Below, piece by piece: positions 38,229 through 46,363 of a DNA stretch of 50,343 nt (positions are counted from its first letter, which is position 1; each line of letters begins with the position of its first letter). The translations under genes and the position numbers were made by a program. Below the pieces are notes generated by a model that did not search any database, was not told the origin of the DNA, and was given only the letters and a program-made list of their open reading frames with translations. The stretch is from Micromonospora sp. MW-13 (GTDB taxonomy: Bacteria; Actinomycetota; Actinomycetes; Mycobacteriales; Micromonosporaceae). The DNA lies in the NCBI RefSeq assembly GCF_003434305.1, contig NZ_QKKX01000029.1:1-50343 (forward strand). The letters are read 5' to 3'.

Positions 38229-40514
38229 TTGACGCTACGCGGGCGGTTGACGGCAGCCTTCCTCGCGGTGGCGCTCGGCCCGGTCCTGCTCGGCGCGCTC
38301 TTCGTCGGCTCGACCATGGCCGCCGTCGACCGCACCCGCTCGACGGAACGGCTCGGGCTGGCCGCGGCGAGCGTGCGTACCTCGGTCGACGCCCTCTGCC
38401 AGCAGTTGCGCGCGGCGGCCGACTCGGTCGCCCTCGTCGCCGACCCGGCCGGCCGGGTCGGCGCGGCCGGGCAGGTGGTGAGCCGGGGCCTGGCCGCCGC
38501 CGTGCTGGTCACCGACGTGGCCGGCGGCGTCCTCTACACCACCCCCGGCGCTCCGGTCGGGCCGTGGCGGGACTGCTCCGCCGCCGACCCCGCCGGTGGT
38601 CCGGTCCACGCGCTGACCGCGCGGGTCGGGCTGCGCGACCGCGCCGGCGCCGACCTGGGGGCGGTCGCCGCGGCCCAGCCGGTCGACCCGGGCTTCGTGG
38701 CCCGGCTGGCGGCGGTCACCGGCGTCGCGGTCACCCTCCTCGACGACGCCGCCGGCGGCGTCGCGCACACCACCGAGGCCCCAGGGGTACGCGACGCGGT
38801 GCTCGCCGCCGCGCGCAAGGCCACCGGGGACCGGGTCGCCGGGACCCTGGACGGCCGGTACGTCCGCCGGGTGGGCCCGTCGCCGGGGCAGCCGCTGCCG
38901 TTGGTGCTCTCCGTGCCCAGCGAGCAGCCCCCCGGCCGGTACGCGGCACTGGTCGGCGCGGTGGTGCTGGCCGGGCTGCTGGCGGTGGCGGTGGCCTGGC
39001 GGCTGGCCCGGGTCACCACCCGGCCGCTGGTCGAGTTGGCCGGCGCGGTGGACCGGGTGGCCCACGGCGACCTGGGCGCCCGGGTGCCGGTGCGCAGCCG
39101 CGACGAGATCGGCCGGCTGGCCGCCGCGTTCAACCGGATGACCCGGGAGACCGGCTCCTACGTGCAGGCGCTCACCAGCAGCCGGGACCAACTGCGCGGG
39201 CACCTCGCGGTGCTCGGCGACACCCTGGCCAGCACCCACGACCTGCAACGCATCCTGCGGGTGATCCTGCACAGCGCGATCGCCGCGACCGGGGCCCGGG
39301 CCGGGGCGGTGCTGCTGGTCGACGGCGGGGTGCTGGTGGGGCGGTGCGCCGAGGGTCTGGACGGGCGCTGGCCCGCCGACGGGGCGCCGCCGGACGCCGC
39401 CGACCCGGCGTGCGCCGGCACCGACGCGGCGGCGCTGCGGGTGCCGGTGGGGCGCGGAGTGGTCGGCGCGGTCGCGGCCACCGGTGAGCCGTGCCGGGGC
39501 CGCGCCGACCCGGCGGCCGAACCGACCGGGGAGCCGCGCTGCGAGACGTACGTCGCGGTGCCCTTCGCCACCCCCGGCGGCCTCGCCGACCGGGCCGGCG
39601 CGGAGCCGGGCCGCCCCGGCGGGCCGGAGCCGGCCGTGGCGCTCGGCGTGCTGGTCCTCTACGACCGGCTCGGCGGGGACGAGTTCGACGACGACGACCT
39701 GGCCACCCTGCGCACCTTCGCCAGACACGCGGCCGTGGCGGTGGACAACGTCCGGGTGCACGAGGAGGCCCAGCGGCTGTCGCTGACCGACCCGCTGACC
39801 GGGCTGTGGAACTACCGCTACCTGCGCGAGTCGATCCGCCGGGAGGTGGAGCGGGCCAGCCGGTTCGGCCGGATGCTCAGCGTCCTCGCGCTGGACCTGG
39901 ACCGCTTCAAGACGGTCAACGACACCTGGGGGCACGCCGCCGGGGACGCCGTGCTCGCGGAGTTCGCCCGCCGGCTACGGAACGAGATCCGCGAGGTGGA
40001 CCTGGCCTTCCGCCAGGGCGGGGAGGAGTTCGTGGTGCTGCTGCCGGAGACCGACGCGCGGGGCGCGACCATCGTGGCCGAGCGGCTCGGCGCGGCCGTC
40101 CGGGACGCCCCCGTCGCGCTGGACGGGCCCGGCGGGGTGACGATCGGGATGACGGTCTCCGTCGGCATCGCCGTGTACCCGGACCACGCCACCACGGGCC
40201 AGCAGGTCCTCGACGCCGCCGACGACGCCCTGTACGCGGCGAAGGCGGCCGGCCGGGACACCTGGCGGCTGGCCGAGGCACGGCCCTGGCCCCCGGTGGA
40301 GGAGATCGCCGTGCCGGCCGCCGCGGTCAGCCCCCCCGACGGCCTGCCCCGGGCGGGTGCGGCGATCGATGGGCGGGACTCCCCGCTCCGCGTCACGGCG
40401 GTGCTCGGCCCGGTCGACGTCGAGGCCGGGTGGCCCGACGCCCCGGTGGCGCGGTCCGGGCCGGGCGGCGCGTCTTCCGGTCCTCACCCGTCGCGGCACG
40501 CCCCTGGCCGATAG
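38229..40514 (+). CDS. HAMP-GAF-GGDEF diguanylate cyclase
   Basis: A 761-residue membrane protein. A helix at about residues 8-30, an extracytoplasmic sensor domain, a second helix (about 237-258), HAMP (about 258-310), a GAF domain (about 330-510) and a GGDEF domain (from about 517, LSLTDPLTGLWNYRYL) come in order. The active-site loop is GGEEF at 597-601, and REVD at 588-591 is the inhibitory I-site (RxxD five residues before). Both suggest a working cyclase that makes c-di-GMP and is product-inhibited. The TTG start is favoured because TTGTCA and CAGCAT upstream make a plausible promoter; a GTG 45 nt earlier is an alternative. A Pro-rich tail follows GGDEF. Confidence 0.88.
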   Translation: MTLRGRLTAAFLAVALGPVLLGALFVGSTMAAVDRTRSTERLGLAAASVRTSVDALCQQLRAAADSVALVADPAGRVGAAGQVVSRGLAAAVLVTDVAGGVLYTTPGAPVGPWRDCSAADPAGGPVHALTARVGLRDRAGADLGAVAAAQPVDPGFVARLAAVTGVAVTLLDDAAGGVAHTTEAPGVRDAVLAAARKATGDRVAGTLDGRYVRRVGPSPGQPLPLVLSVPSEQPPGRYAALVGAVVLAGLLAVAVAWRLARVTTRPLVELAGAVDRVAHGDLGARVPVRSRDEIGRLAAAFNRMTRETGSYVQALTSSRDQLRGHLAVLGDTLASTHDLQRILRVILHSAIAATGARAGAVLLVDGGVLVGRCAEGLDGRWPADGAPPDAADPACAGTDAAALRVPVGRGVVGAVAATGEPCRGRADPAAEPTGEPRCETYVAVPFATPGGLADRAGAEPGRPGGPEPAVALGVLVLYDRLGGDEFDDDDLATLRTFARHAAVAVDNVRVHEEAQRLSLTDPLTGLWNYRYLRESIRREVERASRFGRMLSVLALDLDRFKTVNDTWGHAAGDAVLAEFARRLRNEIREVDLAFRQGGEEFVVLLPETDARGATIVAERLGAAVRDAPVALDGPGGVTIGMTVSVGIAVYPDHATTGQQVLDAADDALYAAKAAGRDTWRLAEARPWPPVEEIAVPAAAVSPPDGLPRAGAAIDGRDSPLRVTAVLGPVDVEAGWPDAPVARSGPGGASSGPHPSRHAPGR

Positions 40515-40517
40515 TCT
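40512..40517 (+). promoter_or_regulatory. -10 element placed for leaderless galU translation
   Basis: TAGTCT ends 6 nt before the galU ATG, no ribosome site is seen, and it overlaps the stop codon region of the diguanylate-cyclase gene. Confidence 0.5.
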
Positions 40518-40523
40518 CGCGAC

Positions 40524-41525
40524 ATGTCGGAGCACTCAGCGAGCCCCTCACCGGCCGCCGCAACCGGTCGTTCCCGCGCCGTCAAGGCCGTCATTCCCGC
40601 TGCGGGCCTGGCCACCCGGTTCCTGCCGGCCACCAAGGCGGTGCCCAAGGAGCTGCTGCCGGTCGTCGACCGGCCGGTGCTCCAGTACATCGTCGAGGAG
40701 GCCACCCAGGCCGGCATCGGCGACGTGCTGCTGATCACCGGGCGGGGCAAGACATCGATGGTGGACCACTTCGACCGTCGGCCGGACCTGGAGGCCCGGC
40801 TGGAGGCCAAGGGCGACGCCGAGCGGCTGGCCGCCGTGCGCGGCCCCAGCGAGCTGGCCGAGATCTACACCTGCCGCCAGCCCGAGCAGCTCGGTCTCGG
40901 TCACGCCGTCGGGTACGCCGAGTCGCACGTCGGGGACCAGCCCTTCGCGGTGCTGCTGGGCGACGAGTTCGTCAAGCCGTCCGAGCCGCTGCTGCCGGCG
41001 ATGCTGGAGCTGCAGGCCCGCACCGGCGGCGTGGTGCTGGCCTTCTTCGAGGTCGACCCGGCCGAGACGAAGCGGTACGGCATCGCCTCGGTCGAGCCGG
41101 CCGAGCCGGAGCTGACCGACGTCGGCGAGGTCGTGAAGGTCACCGGCATGGTCGAGAAGCCGAAGCCGGAGGACGCCCCGAGCAACCTCGCCGTCCTCGG
41201 CCGGTACGTGCTGCCGGGGCGGATCTTCGACGCGATCCGGCGGACGAAGCCGGGCAGCGGTGGGGAGATCCAGCTCACCGACGCGATGGAGCTGCTGCGC
41301 ACCGAGGGCGTACCGGTGCACGCGATCGTCTACCGGGGCACCCGATACGACACCGGCATGCCGCTGGGGTACCTCCAGACCGTGGTGCAGATCGCCGCAG
41401 AGCGCGAGGACCTCGGCGCCGAGTTCCGCACGTGGCTCGCCGAGTTCGTCAACAACGGCGACGAGACCGTCACCGCGGCGATCCTGAACGGCATGCGCGA
41501 CGCGTCGGGCGGTCCTAATACATGA
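40524..41525 (+). CDS. galU: UTP-glucose-1-phosphate uridylyltransferase
   Basis: A 333-residue nucleotidyltransferase that makes UDP-glucose for polysaccharide, trehalose and glycan synthesis. The family motif VIPAAGLATRFLPATKAVPKELLPVVDRP (residues about 23-51), ITGRGKTSMVDHFD, GLGHAVGYAE and VLLGDEFV around the catalytic Asp are present; EKPKPEDAPSNLAVLGRYVL closes the active site. The overlap of its stop by 4 nt with the glp/moeA start makes the two translationally coupled. The arrangement galU-glp-rimJ-glpR is that of mycobacteria and corynebacteria. Confidence 0.94.
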   Translation: MSEHSASPSPAAATGRSRAVKAVIPAAGLATRFLPATKAVPKELLPVVDRPVLQYIVEEATQAGIGDVLLITGRGKTSMVDHFDRRPDLEARLEAKGDAERLAAVRGPSELAEIYTCRQPEQLGLGHAVGYAESHVGDQPFAVLLGDEFVKPSEPLLPAMLELQARTGGVVLAFFEVDPAETKRYGIASVEPAEPELTDVGEVVKVTGMVEKPKPEDAPSNLAVLGRYVLPGRIFDAIRRTKPGSGGEIQLTDAMELLRTEGVPVHAIVYRGTRYDTGMPLGYLQTVVQIAAEREDLGAEFRTWLAEFVNNGDETVTAAILNGMRDASGGPNT

Positions 41526-42835
41526 CCGCGACGGCCGACGCCGAGGCGGCCGCGAACGAGTTGACGCCGCTCGCCGACTACCTGGGCAGCGTGCTGCGCA
41601 GGTTACGCGCGCTGCCTCCGCTCGACCTCGACCTCACCCAGGCGTACGGCAACGTCCTCGCCGAGGACGTCGTCGCGCCGCACTCCTTCCCGGCCTTCGA
41701 CCAGGCAGCCGTGGACGGGTACGCGGCCCGCTGGGAGGACCTTTCCGGTGCGGGCCGGGTCGGCGGGTACCAGGCCGGCCGCTCGGGTCCGCCCGGGTCC
41801 CGCACCGTGCGGCTCAACGTGGTCGGCGACCTCGGCGCGGCGAGCTGGCGGCCGGTGCGGCTCACCCCGGGGTCGTGCTTCTCGGTCGCGGCCGGGGCGC
41901 CGCTGCCGATCGCCGCCGACGTGGTGGTGCCGGTGGAGTGGACCGACCAGGGCATGGCCGCCGTGGAGATCTTCCGCACCCCCAAGCGCGGGTACGGGGT
42001 GCGCCGCGCCGGTGAGGAGCTGCCGGCCGGGACGCTGCTCGCCCGCGCCGGCACGTACGTCTCCCCGGCCCTGGTCGCGGTGTTCGCCGCCACCGGCATC
42101 GGGCACGTGGTGGTCCGGCCCAGCCCCCGGGTGGTCGTCGTGGCCACCGGCGACGAGCTGGTCGACGTGGGTCGGGGCAGCCAGCCCGGCCAGGTGGTGG
42201 ACGCCAACTCGCACGCGCTGACCGCCGCCGCGGCCGAGGTCGGCGCGCTGGCGTACCGGGTGGGGATCTGCGACGACGACCCGGAGGGGCTGCGCGGGTT
42301 GCTGGAGGACCAGACCCTGCGCGCCGACCTGATCATCACCACCGGCGGCACCGGCACCGGACCGGGCGACATGGTGCGCCGGATCCTGTCCCGCCGGGAG
42401 GGCGGCCGGGCCGGGCCGGTCGCCTTCACAGAGGTGGCCCTCTATCCCGGCACCGCCCTCGGGTTCGGTACGGTCGGCGCCGAGGAGGTGCCGGTGGTCT
42501 GTCTTCCCGGTGAGCCCGGCGCGGCGCTGATCGGCTTCGAGGTGCTGGCCCGCCCCGCCATCAACCTGCTGGCCGGGGCCGAGCCGGTGTTCCGGCCCAG
42601 TGTCCGCGCGCACCTGCTGGAGACCATCACCTCGCCCGGCGGGCTGCGCGAGTTCCGGCCCGCGCACGTCGCCGAGCGGCGTGGCGGTGGCTACACCGTC
42701 CAGCCGCTGTCGGGCGGGCCGTTCACCCTGTCCGGGCTGGCCGAGGCGAACGGGCTGATGGTGCTCGGCGAGCGGGTGACCGCCGCCGCCGCCGGCTCCA
42801 CCGTGGACGTCCTCCTGCTGGACCGGCGCCGGTGA
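41522..42835 (+). CDS. MoeA/Glp-type molybdotransferase-like protein
   Basis: A 437-residue protein of the gephyrin/MoeA family. Motifs are FDQAAVDGYAARWEDL (MoeA has P-FD-xSAMDGYA), VVPVEWTD, VVVVATGDELVDVGRG, the MPT-binding TTGGTGTGPGDMVRR and ECF-like C-terminal domain IV from about 355. Enzymatically it would insert molybdate into adenylylated molybdopterin. Its position between galU and rimJ with a GlpR-like gene beyond matches Glp of Corynebacterium, which has been reported to work in cell division through GlpR rather than in Moco synthesis. Sequence alone cannot tell which. No other molybdenum genes are nearby. Confidence 0.88.
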   Translation: MTATADAEAAANELTPLADYLGSVLRRLRALPPLDLDLTQAYGNVLAEDVVAPHSFPAFDQAAVDGYAARWEDLSGAGRVGGYQAGRSGPPGSRTVRLNVVGDLGAASWRPVRLTPGSCFSVAAGAPLPIAADVVVPVEWTDQGMAAVEIFRTPKRGYGVRRAGEELPAGTLLARAGTYVSPALVAVFAATGIGHVVVRPSPRVVVVATGDELVDVGRGSQPGQVVDANSHALTAAAAEVGALAYRVGICDDDPEGLRGLLEDQTLRADLIITTGGTGTGPGDMVRRILSRREGGRAGPVAFTEVALYPGTALGFGTVGAEEVPVVCLPGEPGAALIGFEVLARPAINLLAGAEPVFRPSVRAHLLETITSPGGLREFRPAHVAERRGGGYTVQPLSGGPFTLSGLAEANGLMVLGERVTAAAAGSTVDVLLLDRRR

Positions 42836-42880
42836 GCGCGAGGAGTGAGCTTGCGAGCCCGGCAGTCGTGAACGAGAGGC
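42836..42880. repeat. Candidate dispersed intergenic repeat
   Basis: The spacer between glp and rimJ reads GAGCGCGAGGAGTGAGCTTGCGAG and then a CCCGGCAGTCGTGAACGAGAGG tail. I recall near-identical spacers recurring before many genes in Micromonosporaceae. No second copy was found in this window, so the repeat status is from memory only. Confidence 0.35.
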
Positions 42881-42887
42881 AGGTTCG

Positions 42888-43538
42888 GTGAGCCTGTTGC
42901 GGGCCGGGCGGTCGCCGGGCTGGCCGGTGGTGCTCGCGGACGGTCCGGTGCTGCTGCGGCCGTACCGGCGCTCGGACGCGGCGGCCTGGTCGGAGGTGCG
43001 CCGCGCCAACCGGGCCTGGCTGGCCCCCTGGGAGTCAGCGCTGCCCGGGGGCTGGGACGAGCTGAACTCGCCGGCCGCGTTCCGCTGGGTGCACCGGGAC
43101 CAGCGCCGTTCGGCGCGCACCGGCGAGGGGATGCCGTTCGCGGTCTGCCTGCGCGAGCAGGAGCGGGAGCGGCTGGTCGGGCACCTCAACATCGGCAGCA
43201 TCGTCCGGCGGGCGTTCTGTTCCGCGTACGCCGGGTACTGGGTGGACTCGCGGGTCGCCGGGCAGGGGGTCATCCCCACCGCGCTGGCGCTCGCGGTGGA
43301 CCACGCCTTCGGCCCGGGTGGGCTGCACCGGATCGAGGTGAACATCCGGCCGGAGAACAAGCCGTCCCGCCGGGTGGTGGAGAAGCTGGGCTTCCGCGAG
43401 GAGTCGTACCACGTGCGTTACATGCACATCGACGGCGCCTGGCGTGACCACATCGGGTACGCCATGACCAGCGAGGAAGTGGTCGCCGAGGGTGGCCTGC
43501 TGGCTCGCTGGCATCGGCTGCGCGCGACCGCCGGGTGA
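42888..43538 (+). CDS. rimJ: GNAT N-acetyltransferase, RimJ-type
   Basis: A 216-residue GNAT acetyltransferase related to ribosomal-protein alanine acetyltransferases. It has VLADGPVLLRPYRRSDAAAWSEVRRAN, the acetyl-CoA loop region around AYAGYWVDSRVAGQGVIPTALALAVDHAF, and the family-typical GLHRIEVNIRPENKPSRRVVEKLGFREE segment before MHIDGAWRDHIGYAMT. Mycobacterial and corynebacterial orthologues sit at the same position beside moeA/glp. Substrate not shown. Start GTG has GAGAGGCAGG upstream. Confidence 0.9.
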   Translation: MSLLRAGRSPGWPVVLADGPVLLRPYRRSDAAAWSEVRRANRAWLAPWESALPGGWDELNSPAAFRWVHRDQRRSARTGEGMPFAVCLREQERERLVGHLNIGSIVRRAFCSAYAGYWVDSRVAGQGVIPTALALAVDHAFGPGGLHRIEVNIRPENKPSRRVVEKLGFREESYHVRYMHIDGAWRDHIGYAMTSEEVVAEGGLLARWHRLRATAG

Positions 43539-43723
43539 AGCGTCCCACCTGTGCCTGATCGGCGCGGCGCACAATCAAGACGGTCGGCGGCCCGTAACCT
43601 CAAGTAACTGCAAGCTGCGGCAAGCGCTGCCCGCCCGCAGGATCGACCGCCCGGGAGGCGATTTGTCGAAGATCCTGCGGCCGTACGGTGGTTGTCCCGA
43701 ACTCGGTGACGGGAGGGGTGAGG

Positions 43724-44512
43724 GTGCCGACCTCGGTGCTCCTCGCCGTCCTCGCCGCCGCCGGTCTGCTCGCCCTCGCGCCGGCGCTGGTTCGCCGGTA
43801 CGACGCCACCGAGCGGCTGGTGGCGGAGCGGGCGCAGTCGACGGCGCGGGTGCTCCAGCGCCGCCGGCGGGGCCGCACTGTCCCCGGCCGCCGGCCGGTC
43901 AACCCCTCCAGGGCACTCGTTGTCACCCTGAGCGAGGACACGAACACGGGCCGCTTGTCCGCCCCGGTCTCCGCCCCGCCCGTCGCAGGCCGGCGGCGGC
44001 GTCGGCTGCGTGCCGTCCCGCCGGCGGCGAAGTCCCGTCGACGGGCCACTCCCCGGCGTCGCCAGCACACCCCGGCGATCTACCGCCGCCGCCGGGTGCT
44101 GGCCGCCCTGCTGCTGCTCAACCTCGTCGAGCTGATCGGCGTGGCCGTGGTCGGCCCCGGGTTCTGGATCAGCTTCTCGGTCACCGCGACGCTGCTGGTG
44201 ACGTACGTCGTACACCTGCGCAAGCTGGCGCTGGCCGAGCGCCGGCGGCGGCGGGCCCGGGCCCGGGAGACGGCGTGGCTGGCCGCCCGGCAGGCCGAGG
44301 TGCGCCGCGAGCAGGCCCGCCGGGCGGCGGCACGCCGGGAGGCGCAGCGCCGGCTGGCGGCCCAGCGCGAGGCGGTGCGCCGCACGGCGATGGGCCTGGA
44401 CCGCCCGGCCGACCTGCCGCCCGCGGCCAGCGGCGGCTCGGTGTCGTACCGGCGTACGGGCGGCCTGCGGGGCCGCCCGTACCAGTCGGGCCGCACCTCC
44501 CACTCGGCCTGA
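43724..44512 (+). CDS. GlpR/SepX-like divisome membrane protein
   Basis: A 262-residue membrane protein. An N-terminal helix (TSVLLAVLAAAGLLALAPALVRRYD) is followed by a basic disordered cytosolic linker of about 110 residues (RRPVNPSRALVVT, RRRRRLRAV). Two more helices (VLAALLLLNLVELIGVAVVGPGFWISFS and VTATLLVTYVVHLRKLAL) precede a highly charged coiled coil rich in Arg, Ala and Gln. The architecture and the position after rimJ match GlpR of Corynebacterium, the membrane receptor of Glp, and SepX of Streptomyces, a DivIVA-interacting division protein. The GTG start has GGGAGG 7 nt upstream; a GTG 6 nt earlier is too close. Confidence 0.8.
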   Translation: MPTSVLLAVLAAAGLLALAPALVRRYDATERLVAERAQSTARVLQRRRRGRTVPGRRPVNPSRALVVTLSEDTNTGRLSAPVSAPPVAGRRRRRLRAVPPAAKSRRRATPRRRQHTPAIYRRRRVLAALLLLNLVELIGVAVVGPGFWISFSVTATLLVTYVVHLRKLALAERRRRRARARETAWLAARQAEVRREQARRAAARREAQRRLAAQREAVRRTAMGLDRPADLPPAASGGSVSYRRTGGLRGRPYQSGRTSHSA

Positions 44513-44639
44513 CCCCGCCTCGCGGTACGCACGGTTCGCTCGACGGCTTGATCGACTTCATGTCACCGACATCGCGCCCTCCCGCCCCCCGGAACCCGCG
44601 CCGTCAATGACACGTCAACCGGTCGAGGGTGCTCAGGGG

Positions 44640-44689
44640 TGATCTTGGATGATTTCGGCCCCTCCGGGGGCCGCTTCCTACCAAGATCA
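44640..44689. repeat. 50-bp palindromic element upstream of the tRNA gene
   Basis: Arms of 23 nt (TGATCTTGG outer and CGGCCCC inner) fold over a 4-nt loop. The outer 9 and inner 7 base pairs are perfect and an internal mismatch of 6 positions lies between. It resembles an intergenic palindrome that I recall in many Micromonospora genomes. It may terminate glpR or fold as RNA. Confidence 0.55.
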
Positions 44690-44733
44690 GGTCGGCCGGC
44701 GGGGTGGATTCGCTTGGCGCGCGGGTGTGCTGT

Positions 44734-44739
44734 TAGTCT
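44734..44739 (+). promoter_or_regulatory. Candidate -10 of the tRNA-Ala gene
   Basis: TAGTCT lies 56 nt upstream of the tRNA. TTGGCG at 44714-44719 is only 14 nt away, which is short for a -35. The same TAGTCT hexamer is used at galU and the small acidic protein gene. Confidence 0.35.
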
Positions 44740-44795
44740 TGTTGCCGGCCCGCCCGGTGAAAGCCGGGTGGGACCAATGCCGGTTTGCCGGCGGA

Positions 44796-44869
44796 GGGGC
44801 TGTGGCGCAGACCGGTAGCGCACCTCGTTCGCATCGAGGGGGTCAGGGGTTCAAATCCCCTCAGCTCCA
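44796..44869 (+). tRNA. tRNA-Ala (anticodon CGC)
   Basis: A complete cloverleaf of 74 nt. The acceptor pairs GGGGCTG with CAGCTCC and has the G3-U70 wobble that marks alanine tRNA. D stem GCGC/GCGC, anticodon stem CCTCG/CGAGG with loop TTCGCAT giving anticodon CGC (codon GCG), and T stem AGGGG/CCCCT with TTCAAAT follow. The discriminator is A. The CCA end is not encoded as such (ACCCA follows). It is the integration target of the element downstream. Confidence 0.96.
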
Positions 44870-44877
44870 CCCAGTTC

Positions 44878-44912
44878 AAAGGCCGTTTCCGGTAGTCGGA
44901 GACGGCCTTTTT
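44878..44912. terminator. Terminator after tRNA-Ala
   Basis: A 14-bp stem with one G-T pair (AAAGGCCGTTTCCG and its near complement), a 5-nt loop and a run of five T. It can also stop the opposing integrase transcript. Confidence 0.85.
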
Positions 44913-44920
44913 CGATCTTG

Positions 44921-44941
44921 TACAGCAGTGAAGTACAGCAG
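44921..44941. repeat. Direct repeats TACAGCAG, possible integrase arm sites
   Basis: TACAGCAG occurs at 44921-44928 and 44934-44941 with a 13-nt period, between the tRNA and the integrase stop codon. Short spaced direct repeats beside att are the usual form of integrase arm-binding sites. TACAGCA recurs at 49757-49763. Confidence 0.5.
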
Positions 44942-44945
44942 CGGT

Positions 44946-46166
44946 TCAGGTGTCGAACTGCTCGCCGAGGCGCTTGAGTGCCTTCTCTGTCGCCGCCGAG
45001 GTGGCCTCGCTGTAGATGTTCATGGTCACGGCGATCTGGCTGTGCCGGAGGATCTGCATGGTGACCCGGGGGTGGACGTCGAGGGCCACGAGCAGGGAGG
45101 CGCAGGTGCGCCGGGTGGTGTGTACGGAGATCTCCCGGACGCCGGCCTTGCGGCAGCGGGTCTTGAACTCCCGGTGGAAGTTCCTCGGCTCGACCGGCGT
45201 GCCGAGCCGGGTGGTGAAGACCAGGCCGGTGTCCTGCCAGGCCCGCTTGGCGTGATCCCGGTGCCGCTGCTGGTCTTCCCGGCGGGAGCGGAGCGCGGTC
45301 GAGCAGATGGCGGGCAGGGGCAGGGTCGCGTCCGACGACTCGGTCTTGGTCTCCCGGTGCAGGAGCTGCCGGCGGATCCGCTGAAGCTGGTAGGCAACCG
45401 CCAGTTCCCCGGTGGCCAGGTCGACGTCCTCCCAGCGCAGGCCCAGCACCTCACCCCGGCGCAGCCCGAGAACCAGGATCAGCACGTACGCGGCGTAGAG
45501 CGGGTCACCCTCGGCGCGGGCCGACTCCAGGAACTGGCGTACCTCGTCGACGGACCACGGTCGGGTCTTGCGCGGGCGGGGCTTGGCGACCCGGAGCAGG
45601 GCGGCCGGGTTGCGGGTCAGCAGCTCGTCGCGGACGGCGTTGTTGAGTGCGGCCCGCAGGGTCGTCCAGGCGTCGCGGGCGGTGCGCTCGGAGACGGCGC
45701 GTTGGCAGCAGCGGCCGACGGCGCAGCACTTCCGTTTGCCCTCGGGGCGGGCGGCGTCCTTGCCCTGTAGGCAGCACTGGCAGGCGGCTCGGAGCCTGTT
45801 CAGCCAGGTCTGCACCTCCCGCACCGTGAGCTTGTCGAGGCGGCGGGCGCCCAGTTCAGGGGCGATGTAGAGCCGGACGAACATGTCGTAGTTGGCTGCC
45901 GTGGCGGGAGCCAGGTTCGGTTCGACGACGTCGCGGAGCCAGGAGTCGAGGTAGCCGCCGAGGGTGGGTACCCGGGTGACGACCGGCCCGGCCTTGGCCT
46001 GCTGGTGCAGTTTGATCCACTTGTCGTGGACCGCGTCGCGGGTGGGGCCGTAGACGTACTTGCGGGTGCGCTTGCCGTCCGGTTTGGTGACCCAGACGTA
46101 CGCGGCGAAGCCGTTGCGGTAGGCGTAGATCGAGCCTTCGCCGTTGGCTCGTGCGCGGGCGGGCAT
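44946..46166 (-). CDS. Tyrosine recombinase/integrase of the AICE
   Basis: A 406-residue site-specific recombinase. The arm-binding N terminus (GSIYAYRNGFAAYVWV...) is followed by a core-binding domain. The latter holds an unusual Cys-rich insertion, CQCCLQ...KCCAVGRCCQ (about residues 140-165), recurrent in this actinomycete group. The catalytic domain has Arg in LGLRRGEVLGL (about 233), HTTRRT (about 347), His in LRHSQ (about 372) and Tyr in NIYSE (about 383), so the R-H-R-H-Y set is complete. The ATG start overlaps the xis stop by 1 nt. Intact integrase implies the element can still integrate or excise. Confidence 0.93.
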   Translation of the reverse strand: MPARARANGEGSIYAYRNGFAAYVWVTKPDGKRTRKYVYGPTRDAVHDKWIKLHQQAKAGPVVTRVPTLGGYLDSWLRDVVEPNLAPATAANYDMFVRLYIAPELGARRLDKLTVREVQTWLNRLRAACQCCLQGKDAARPEGKRKCCAVGRCCQRAVSERTARDAWTTLRAALNNAVRDELLTRNPAALLRVAKPRPRKTRPWSVDEVRQFLESARAEGDPLYAAYVLILVLGLRRGEVLGLRWEDVDLATGELAVAYQLQRIRRQLLHRETKTESSDATLPLPAICSTALRSRREDQQRHRDHAKRAWQDTGLVFTTRLGTPVEPRNFHREFKTRCRKAGVREISVHTTRRTCASLLVALDVHPRVTMQILRHSQIAVTMNIYSEATSAATEKALKRLGEQFDT

Positions 46167-46363
46167 CAGGCGGCCTCCTGCCGTTCGACTTGGTCGTGGA
46201 TGTAGTCGTCGACCCATTCGGGGAGGATGCGGCGGTACTTGCCGTCCTTGATGGAGCGCAGCTCGCCGGTGGCGATCTTCATCTTGACCTTGGACAGGCC
46301 GAAGCCGAGCAGGACGGCGACCTCGGCGGGCGAGTACCAGTGCGGGGTGAGATCTCTGCTCAT
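46166..46363 (-). CDS. Excisionase/helix-turn-helix protein
   Basis: A 65-residue DNA-binding protein. The helix-turn-helix is WYSPAEVAVLLGFGLSKVKMKIATGELRSIKDGKYRRILPEWV, a MerR/Xis-type excisionase fold that would bend the att site and favour excision over integration. It overlaps the integrase start by 1 nt and the repSA stop by 4 nt, so the three genes form a single coupled unit. No separate promoter seems likely. Confidence 0.88.
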   Translation of the reverse strand: MSRDLTPHWYSPAEVAVLLGFGLSKVKMKIATGELRSIKDGKYRRILPEWVDDYIHDQVERQEAA

